This document shows positions 59,372-64,000 of a stretch of DNA of 64,000 bases, piece by piece. The stretch spans positions 36,351 to 100,350 of the IMG/VR virus record IMGVR_UViG_3300020478_001903; one strand, 5' to 3'. Positions within the stretch are counted from its first letter, which is position 1. Each line of letters begins with the position of its first letter. Below the pieces are notes generated by a model. It saw only the letters and a list, made by a program, of their open reading frames with translations, had not been told where the DNA came from and did not search any database. The position numbers and the translations under genes were made by a program. The stretch comes from a virus.

Positions 59372-59387
59372 AATAAGATGCCCCTTT

Positions 59388-59397
59388 CTATAAATAG
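59388..59397 (-). promoter_or_regulatory. CTATTTATAG element upstream of the membrane-protein gene
   Basis: On the minus strand CTATTTATAG (59388-59397) lies about 17 nt before the start codon. The same or a similar element precedes several minus-strand genes (see the findings). It may be a phage promoter element, perhaps late, but no test is possible here. Confidence 0.35.
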
Positions 59398-59463
59398 TCA
59401 AAAATCCGCGATTTTTTTGGCGTAATTTTTTTCTCCTTCTCTCTTAGGGGCAACGCAGGCACA

Positions 59464-59685
59464 TTAACGGAAGATATGTCTATATCGTACCCCCGCACCT
59501 ACTTCAAAAAACACGAGAAATATAGACAACTCTATAAACCAAGGATACCATTTGTTGTGGCCTACTTGCAGGTGAAGCCCTAAGATCTTTTCGTGGATAC
59601 GGTTGAAGCGGAGAAAAGGGATAAGCACTATATATGAAATAGTATCCAGGTGATCGAACCTACAATTGTAGCCGAGCAGATCCAA
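59464..59685 (-). CDS. Doubtful small ORF (73 aa)
   Basis: A possible 73-residue protein rich in aromatic and hydrophobic residues (IVLIPFLRFNRIHEKILGLHLQVGHNKWYPWFIELSIFLVFF). No ribosome site, no known family and unusual composition, so it may not be real. The stretch from 59402 to 59808 has no other clear gene; its AT-rich DNA may hold promoters. Confidence 0.3.
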   Translation of the reverse strand: MDLLGYNCRFDHLDTISYIVLIPFLRFNRIHEKILGLHLQVGHNKWYPWFIELSIFLVFFEVGAGVRYRHIFR

Positions 59686-59808
59686 AAGATGGCAGCCGTA
59701 ATATCAGGATTTTCTTTAAAAAAGGTGCGCATCATAGACGTAAATAGGCGAGAATACACCAGAAAGTATTAATAAGGTGTGAAAATACTATGCATTTAAT
59801 GTGCCAAC

Positions 59809-60069
59809 CTAAGGTGTGTCATCCTGGTTACGTCTGAACTTGCGTGTTCTACGTGCACGTTCCAATTGCGCGCGCCGGGACTTGAGACGCAAAGATTCAG
59901 GGGGATACATTTCCTCAAAGGCGTTGCGTGCTTGCTCTATAACACTAGTAGGTTTCTGAGAATCCTTTTTGCACCTTTTAGCAGCGCGCCACCCCAAGTA
60001 AACGAGTAGGCCACCAGGTATAACGATCGCGCATATAAGCACTATGGCATGTACAAGAGGGTGGCCCAT
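59809..60069 (-). CDS. Small membrane protein with basic tail (86 aa)
   Basis: An 86-residue protein with one N-terminal transmembrane helix (IVLICAIVIPGGLLVYLGWRA, residues 9-29), followed by AAKRCKK and a basic, Arg-rich end (KSRRAQLERARRTRKFRRNQD). It is 6 nt downstream of the next small membrane gene, so they may be a pair. The basic tail could contact nucleic acid or lipid. Confidence 0.6.
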   Translation of the reverse strand: MGHPLVHAIVLICAIVIPGGLLVYLGWRAAKRCKKDSQKPTSVIEQARNAFEEMYPPESLRLKSRRAQLERARRTRKFRRNQDDTP

Positions 60070-60075
60070 TGCGTC

Positions 60076-60258
60076 TCACTGCTTAAGCCTACTAGTTATT
60101 GCTTCAAGAAGAGGCGCGCCGAATGTGTCCCACAATGCATGCAGTATTCCTACTGCGCAAAAGACCCATAGCAGCGCTGTGCCAGTAAGTCCTCCTACAA
60201 TGAGGATGTCTCGCAAGATCTCCATGTCCATGTCGTCATCTCCCCTGCGCATGCGCAA
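60076..60258 (-). CDS. Very small membrane protein (60 aa)
   Basis: A 60-residue protein: acidic head (RRGDDDMDME), then a transmembrane helix ILRDILIVGGLTGTALLWVFCAVGILHALW. Holin-sized, but there is no second helix and no clear dual start. The start may be the Met at residue 10. The lysis role is only a possibility. Confidence 0.5.
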   Translation of the reverse strand: MRMRRGDDDMDMEILRDILIVGGLTGTALLWVFCAVGILHALWDTFGAPLLEAITSRLKQ

Positions 60259-60278
60259 TGCTAGCGAGAGAGTTCGCG

Positions 60279-60467
60279 CTAGCGGTCGAAGGCTTGCTGT
60301 CTGCTTTGTACAGTTGTGGGATCGCCGTATTCGTCGCTAAGCAGAGCTGCGACGTAGTCTAGTGAGACGTCGATCTTCTCTAGAGCGCGGACAACGCGAC
60401 GGAGCGCGTCATCGACCAGTCTTTCTAGGAATTCTTCGGTTATTTCTTCTTTTATGAGATTTTGCAT
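60279..60467 (-). CDS. Small acidic helical protein (62 aa)
   Basis: A 62-residue protein from ATG at 60465-60467 (MQNLIKEEITEEFLERLVDDALRRV), helical throughout with a C-terminal basic tail (TTVQSRQQAFDR). The longer frame lacks a ribosome site and uses rare composition. It precedes a 300-nt stretch up to 60767 with no gene. A small regulator is possible. Confidence 0.5.
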   Translation of the reverse strand: MQNLIKEEITEEFLERLVDDALRRVVRALEKIDVSLDYVAALLSDEYGDPTTVQSRQQAFDR

Positions 60468-60595
60468 AATGGCCGCCTTCTCAATAACTAGTGTTTTTCG
60501 CAGCTTAAATGCAAAAAGTCTCAAAATTAGCCTGCGCGTTGAAAACGTACTTAGTTTGTTCAATCGAAGCGGGTACTTGCATAGCACATACATTC

Positions 60596-60620
60596 GGGGC
60601 ATACCGGGGGGGGAGGGGGG
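60596..60620 (+). other. G-rich run with G-quadruplex potential
   Basis: GGGG (60596-60599) and then CCGGGGGGGGAGGGGGG (60604-60620) make an almost pure G block of 14 plus the earlier four. Enough separate G-tracts are present for an intramolecular G-quadruplex on the plus strand. It lies in the gap after the 60279 gene, outside any gene, and no similar run is seen elsewhere in the window. Confidence 0.5.
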
Positions 60621-60708
60621 TACCATATACTATTTTTAGCTATTTTCTAAGTGGCTGTTTTTACTATGTTTTTATTAGGTTCCCACGCTAAGCAGCTAAA
60701 AACAACAA

Positions 60709-60737
60709 AGCCCCGGCCAACTTAATGACCAGGGCTT
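60709..60737 (-). terminator. Intrinsic terminator after the 60768 gene
   Basis: On the minus strand AGCCCTGG (60730-60737) pairs with CCGGGGCT (60709-60716) with one mismatch around a 13-nt loop, followed by TTGTTGTTTTT (60698-60708). The T-rich end follows directly, which fits a factor-independent terminator closing the early gene at 60768-61226. Confidence 0.65.
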
Positions 60738-60767
60738 GATTGCAACGCTAGCAGCGTTGGAAATTAA

Positions 60768-61226
60768 CTAGGAACGCTTGTTGTGCTTGCGCTTGTGCAA
60801 TGGAAGCACGGCAAGGTCAAAGGTTACAACGTCGCTAGCCTCGGAACCGTCAAGGTCGGCTTGCAACTCTAGGACACGAGCGCGAAGGTTGGAAACCTTT
60901 GCAACGTTGTCGGGGTCAATACCAACCAACTCGCAGGCTTGCAGGGCACCGTCCAACTTAGACTGTGCATCGGAAACCAACTTAGCACCGGTTGCATCGG
61001 TTGCGGTAAAACGCAGGACTCGGTTGGTAAAGTTGCGTTCCTTGACAACTTTATTAGTAGCCGGAACCAACCCGCTAGCGGTTTCCAACATAAGCGCGGA
61101 ACCTTCCGCGTTCAAGTCGCCGTGGGAATCGCGCACGAATTCCAATGCACTGCCAACGTTGGAGAATGCAACCGGGCGCTCGTCATTAGAGTTGGTTACG
61201 AGAAAAATGTTAGTGTTGTTTGCCAT
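60768..61226 (-). CDS. Small acidic early-region protein (152 aa)
   Basis: A 152-residue protein from ATG at 61224-61226 (MANNTNIFLVTNSND). It has helical ALEFVRDSHGDLNAEGSALML and KLVSDAQSKLDGALQACELVG parts, and it ends in a basic HKRKHNKRS tail. No domain recognised. It stands alone between a promoter/operator region and a terminator and is therefore a single-gene transcript, as expected for a strongly expressed early protein. Confidence 0.7.
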   Translation of the reverse strand: MANNTNIFLVTNSNDERPVAFSNVGSALEFVRDSHGDLNAEGSALMLETASGLVPATNKVVKERNFTNRVLRFTATDATGAKLVSDAQSKLDGALQACELVGIDPDNVAKVSNLRARVLELQADLDGSEASDVVTFDLAVLPLHKRKHNKRS

Positions 61227-61283
61227 AGTATTGGGTCCAATCCAATTTAGTGTTTTGTGGGGCACCGCGCCCCAACTGTTTAT

Positions 61284-61311
61284 ATAATAGCATAATGCAC
61301 GGAGAAGTCAA
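61284..61311 (-). promoter_or_regulatory. Sigma-70 promoter upstream of the 60768 gene
   Basis: On the minus strand TTGACT (61306-61311), a 16-bp spacer and TATTAT (61284-61289), preceded by TGC (extended -10). Start would be ~50 nt before the ATG at 61226. Two further TTGACA boxes occur 15 and 37 bp upstream. Confidence 0.7.
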
Positions 61312-61396
61312 GCATTACTTTGTCAAAGGTTTGCAAACTGTTTGTCAAGCCCTTGTCGCTGTTGTTGTCGCTGTTTCCCGTGCTGTTCATAGTAAT

Positions 61397-61443
61397 AATA
61401 TAGCACACTGAGCGGAAAAGTATCGGGCATAATTGTGCCCGAT
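61397..61443 (-). promoter_or_regulatory. Extended -10 promoter with overlapping inverted repeat (operator candidate)
   Basis: On the minus strand TGCTATATT (61397-61405) forms an extended -10. At the -35 position the DNA has an exact inverted repeat, ATCGGGCA (61422-61429) and TGCCCGAT (61436-61443), with a 6-bp centre. Such a palindrome at the -35 is the expected place for a dimeric repressor or activator. Confidence 0.6.
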
Positions 61444-61771
61444 CGAATTGTGATTCTCGATGCTTGCATGCCGCAAGGGAATGCTTGCGTGTGCGCAGCT
61501 TCTGGCTTATCTTTTGTTGTTTGTTGTCTCGCGCAATTGGCGACATTGCGCTAGCGCCGCGAACATTAGTTGTGGGCTGCATGCAACTCACGATGTTACG
61601 CTTGCAGCACACAAGCAACTCACGGCATGCCGGGAATACTCACAAACTCACGCCTTGACTTGTGCCAGTTGTGCCTGTACTATATCAGAGCATTCGCATA
61701 CCCACCATTTCCCACAATGATAGCATGATGATAACAATGTAAGGTACTAAATACATTTCCATTCATTCCCC

Positions 61772-62563
61772 CTAAACCGCTTTCGCCCATTCGACAGGCC
61801 GGGACAACACCTTGAAGCGCATGATCTCGCGACAGTCATCTGCATAGTGATTGGTAAAGGGCATTTCCCATTCGTGGATGTTACTCGTGTTGGCAGTCCA
61901 GTCTACACTCACCTTACCAAACTGATCGACTTTCGTTACAATCCCCAGGACGCTTCCCGTGTAATCAGTCGTTACCTTTCTAAGTTTCAATAGCTCGACT
62001 GTGACCAAATCTCCTGGCAAGATTTCTGCAACGATTTTTTGCAACTTTTTCTGAGAAGATTTCTTCTGTGGTTTTCTCTGAGGATTTCTCTGAGGATTTC
62101 TCGCTGCCTTTTTGACAGTGCTCGCTGTGATTTTTTTCTGTGGCTTTTTCTTCTTTGTTGTCGCTGCCTTTTTCTTGCCTGCCCATGCGGTCCAACACGC
62201 ATTGGCGCAAACCACGTTGCCGCTCTTTGCTGTAAACTTCTTCGCCTTGCAGTGCTTGCAATTCTTTACAAACTTTTCTGCTGCTTCCTGTGCTTTGATT
62301 GTCTTGACAAGTCCGGTGTTGGTCGTGAAGATTTCTGTGGTTATCTCGCGCCAACTCTTCTGACGATTTACATAGCAGAGTTTTACTCCCACCTTGCCAA
62401 CGATTTTTCCTGTCTTGCTGTCAATGCCGGAATCCACAACCACGCGCACAAACTTTGCGCTGGGATGCTTGCGGCTATAAATGATGCTTGTGCCCTTTGC
62501 GTTCTTCTTGTGGGGGAAGAAGCCTTCGGCTTTGAGGATTGCTTTTCGCTGTACGACTGTCAT
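61772..62563 (-). CDS. Lys-rich protein with zinc-finger-like and SH3-like parts (263 aa)
   Basis: A 263-residue protein. Residues 1-100 are an alpha/beta head (KAILKAEGFFPHKKN, VRVVVDSGIDSKTGKIVGKVG). There are zinc-finger-type Cys (NCKHCKAKKF, VVCANACW) near 110-135. A strongly basic linker follows (KKKKPQKK; RNPQRNPQRKPQKKSS repeats). The end (PGDLVTVELL, GSVLGIVTKVDQFGKVSVDW) is the SH3-like barrel shared by the neighbours. A host-directed nucleic-acid binder seems likely; no family is recognised. Confidence 0.68.
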   Translation of the reverse strand: MTVVQRKAILKAEGFFPHKKNAKGTSIIYSRKHPSAKFVRVVVDSGIDSKTGKIVGKVGVKLCYVNRQKSWREITTEIFTTNTGLVKTIKAQEAAEKFVKNCKHCKAKKFTAKSGNVVCANACWTAWAGKKKAATTKKKKPQKKITASTVKKAARNPQRNPQRKPQKKSSQKKLQKIVAEILPGDLVTVELLKLRKVTTDYTGSVLGIVTKVDQFGKVSVDWTANTSNIHEWEMPFTNHYADDCREIMRFKVLSRPVEWAKAV

Positions 62564-62781
62564 TTTATTTCTCCTGTTGAAAGTAGCTCAACGTCTGTTA
62601 CTTTTTCCCAACCTGCGCCGATGCCGTAATCCTTCGGGAAGGCAGTCCAATGAACAAAAATTTCCCGCGATTCGCCGCGCAAGCGGGCTCCAACTGTCTG
62701 GGTGCGAGATTGTGTGATGATGCCGCAAAGACCGGGATAATTGGTCTGATCGCGCCATTGAACGAAATCACCGACTTTCAT
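62560..62781 (-). CDS. SH3-like 'VGDFV' protein (73 aa)
   Basis: A 73-residue protein from ATG at 62779-62781. MKVGDFVQWRDQ, PGLCGIITQSRT and EIFVHWTAF form a KOW/SH3-like barrel, as in the neighbours. It overlaps the previous and next genes by 4 nt each (ATGA), so the row is one operon. No function known. Confidence 0.7.
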   Translation of the reverse strand: MKVGDFVQWRDQTNYPGLCGIITQSRTQTVGARLRGESREIFVHWTAFPKDYGIGAGWEKVTDVELLSTGEIK

Positions 62782-62939
62782 CTTATTGCCTTCCTGAGAT
62801 TGCAAAGTGGTTCCCAAGACTTTGTGGTGTCGGTGTATTGAACAAAAGCGAACTCGGCCTTATGGTCAATTTCCACAACAACGCCAATCTTGCGATGGAA
62901 ATAAAAGCCATGCACCAAATCGCCAATTTGAATGTTCAT
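62778..62939 (-). CDS. SH3-like 'IGDLV' protein (53 aa)
   Basis: A short gene read from the sequence: ATG at 62937-62939, TGA at 62778-62780. The product starts MNIQIGDLVHGFYFHRKIGVV and continues VEIDHKAEFAFVQYTD to WEPLCNLRKAIR. Same barrel pattern (GDLV, G(V)VVEI, F.QY/W) as its neighbours. ATGA overlaps on both sides support it. Confidence 0.7.
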   Translation of the reverse strand: MNIQIGDLVHGFYFHRKIGVVVEIDHKAEFAFVQYTDTTKSWEPLCNLRKAIR

Positions 62940-63145
62940 GCCTCGCTCACAAGGTGAAGTTCTGTGATATATTCTTCTGTGGTCGCGGAATTATTCCATG
63001 TGAACCATTGGACTGCGACAACGTAAGGTCCGTTTGCGTTCACTTGAACAATTTTGACCACGGTGCCTTTATCGATGCGTAGCGAGTCGTCCACAATGTC
63101 CCCAACTTGTAGAAGTGGCTTTCCCCATGCGTCTGATTTTCTCAT
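62936..63145 (-). CDS. SH3-like 'VGDIV' protein (69 aa)
   Basis: A 69-residue protein from ATG at 63143-63145. LQVGDIVDDSLRIDKGTVVKIVQVN and YVVAVQWFTW form the same short barrel. It overlaps the 63142 gene and the 62778 gene by 4 nt each. Confidence 0.7.
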   Translation of the reverse strand: MRKSDAWGKPLLQVGDIVDDSLRIDKGTVVKIVQVNANGPYVVAVQWFTWNNSATTEEYITELHLVSEA

Positions 63146-63429
63146 GGGTAGCGATTCCCGCCTTCTTTGCGGTCCCACACATCTTCTGAAAACTGTTTGG
63201 CAAAACGAAGGCCAGTGCCATCGGTGGCGGCGTCTTCGTTCTCGACTTCTGCCTTTACCTTCGTTGCGAAGGTGCGAAGCATCTTGATGAACTCAATTTT
63301 GCCGAAAGTGCGCTTCTGCGCTTCTCTGAGTCGATGGCCCATGTATTGCGCGGCAAGCTGGTCAACGATTTTGATGGTGTTTGCCATCCCCTCGCGATCT
63401 TCGGTATCAAAAACGATAACCATCTTCAT
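63142..63429 (-). CDS. Small early-region protein (95 aa)
   Basis: A 95-residue protein: VIVFDTEDREGMANTIKIVDQLA, then helix-rich KIEFIKMLRTFATKVKAEVENEDAATDG and a C-terminal RFAKQFSEDVWDRKEGGNRYP. The VIVFDTED opening faintly resembles a nucleotide-binding strand, but no motif is complete. It is 1 nt after the 63431 gene. Confidence 0.65.
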   Translation of the reverse strand: MKMVIVFDTEDREGMANTIKIVDQLAAQYMGHRLREAQKRTFGKIEFIKMLRTFATKVKAEVENEDAATDGTGLRFAKQFSEDVWDRKEGGNRYP

Positions 63430-63430
63430 T

Positions 63431-63895
63431 TTAGTTGCCTCCGAAAGCGGTGATGAGATCGGCTTCGGTCAAGCCGAGTTCTGCCATCGCGGCTTCCCGT
63501 CGAAGCTGCTTCTGAGACTTCGCTTGCACCTTCGGTGCTGCTTTTGCCTTCTTTGGCTTTGGCTTCGGTTCCGGCTTGTCGAGGAAGGAAGGAATGTGGC
63601 CGGTGAATACTGCGGCCTTGCGCTGCTTTGCGCGAAGACGGGCAAAGCGCATTCGGCGCTCTGCGCCTGGAATTCCGTTGCGGAACTCCTCATCTTTGGC
63701 GTTTGCGCGTGCGTGGTTGTTTGCACCACCGTGACGCTCACAACGCCATCGGCCTTCGTGCTCTTTTGAAATGTTGGGGTCGAACACACGGCAGCCACCT
63801 GCAAAAGCGCAGGTGACTCCGTGCGTCGAATCGGCAGCTAGGCGGGAACCGTGTGCGAGGGCGAAAGCATTGTTTCCTTTGGGTGTGCGGGCCAT
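63431..63895 (-). CDS. Basic early-region protein with His/Cys cluster (154 aa)
   Basis: A 154-residue protein. Residues ~28-70 hold Cys/His positions (VTCAFAGGCRVFD, WRCERHGGANNHARANAKD) like a zinc-binding site, then a basic region (MRFARLRAKQRKAAVF, PKPKPKKAKAAPKVQAKSQ) and a C-terminal helix (AMAELGLTEADLITAFG). It is first in the right-end operon, behind a strong promoter, so is likely an early host-takeover protein. Ribosome site CAGGAGAG. Confidence 0.68.
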   Translation of the reverse strand: MARTPKGNNAFALAHGSRLAADSTHGVTCAFAGGCRVFDPNISKEHEGRWRCERHGGANNHARANAKDEEFRNGIPGAERRMRFARLRAKQRKAAVFTGHIPSFLDKPEPKPKPKKAKAAPKVQAKSQKQLRREAAMAELGLTEADLITAFGGN

Positions 63896-63945
63896 TTTGA
63901 ACTCTCCTGGCTCGTGTGGGCTTCATCGCCCCCCACTGTCTTTCT

Positions 63946-63974
63946 AATATAGCACGCTCGCATGCTGCTGTCAA
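63946..63974 (-). promoter_or_regulatory. Strong sigma-70 promoter with extended -10 for the right-end operon
   Basis: On the minus strand TTGACA (63969-63974), a 17-bp spacer ending in TGC and TATATT (63946-63951). This is a near-consensus, extended -10 promoter, 51 nt before the first start codon at 63895. It serves the row 63895-61772. Confidence 0.85.
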
Positions 63975-64000
63975 GCAAAAAATTACCGCGAATCTGCGCT

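Larger units (their letters stand above)
61227..61771 (-). promoter_or_regulatory. Long non-coding stretch with tandem sigma-70 promoters
   Basis: This 545-nt stretch has no convincing gene. It carries a promoter at 61284-61311, repeated TTGACA boxes (61321-61326 and 61343-61348), an extended -10 at 61397-61405 and an operator-like inverted repeat at 61422-61443. The left part (61450-61771) has only short direct GTGAGTT-type repeats I could not assign. Confidence 0.6.

Noticed and set aside
61280-61618. 112-aa open frame on the minus strand between the 61772 and 60768 genes
   Set aside because: It spans the operator-like repeat, the extended -10 and part of the next promoter, and has no ribosome site or plausible composition.
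1-64000. CRISPR arrays, transposases, integrase or tRNA genes
   Set aside because: Looked for and not seen; the Cas4-like nuclease has no repeats or cas genes around it, and only the tmRNA has a tRNA-like end.

Overview
The window is a contiguous piece of a large, T4-related tailed phage (contractile-tail myovirus), most likely marine. The call rests on a gp25/gp6 baseplate pair, a gp55-type late sigma factor, PhoH, dense head-to-tail gene packing with ATGA/TAATG overlaps, and almost complete one-strand coding (minus strand). No head genes, terminase, DNA polymerase or tRNAs are visible here. The host cannot be fixed from the sequence; genes for LPS-type sugars, two lipoproteins and a one-piece proteobacterial-style tmRNA suggest a Gram-negative host.

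Layout, left to right. 1-12.9 kb: baseplate and tail genes (LamG-like virion protein running off the left edge, a 514-aa structural protein, gp6, gp25, a 1781-aa structural protein, a spike-like protein, and a hub-like protein with an M15 peptidoglycan peptidase). 12.6-14.5 kb: gp55 late sigma factor and small proteins. 14.5-32.8 kb: about 24 genes for surface-glycan synthesis: sugar-nucleotide dehydratases/epimerases, split HldE-type kinase and nucleotidyltransferase, DegT aminotransferases, a two-gene thiamine-diphosphate enzyme, cupins, a SAM methyltransferase, WecB and at least five glycosyltransferases. 32.8-39.2 kb: Cas4-like nuclease, PhoH, a third nucleotidyltransferase, two secreted or toxin-like metallopeptidases, a lipoprotein and small genes. 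39.3-39.6 kb: a complete tmRNA gene. 39.6-51.2 kb: a run of genes most of which start with a short amphipathic leader ending in a (I/L/V)xE site, which I read as capsid-targeting sequences cleaved by a gp21-type prohead protease. These would be head-packaged, co-injected proteins; they include kinase-like, metallopeptidase, HAD, ParB-like and ligase-like domains. 51.2-54.1 kb: lipoprotein thioredoxin, membrane metallopeptidase, thioesterase, amidase endolysin and HNH endonuclease.

54.1-58.7 kb is the only plus-strand unit: yeaH (DUF444)-spoVR-prkA behind a perfect consensus sigma-70 promoter and closed by a strong terminator. This is the bacterial starvation/sporulation-associated kinase module carried whole by a phage. 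58.6-64 kb returns to the minus strand with small membrane and SH3-like proteins, strong extended -10 sigma-70 promoters, an operator-like inverted repeat and a different base and codon style; it looks like an early region.

As a system: host-type promoters at the right end and in front of yeaH-spoVR-prkA would act early, gp55 would serve the late minus-strand genes, the glycan cluster would remodel the host surface or decorate the virion, and the leader-bearing proteins would be packed and delivered with the DNA. These functional links are inference from domain content and gene order.
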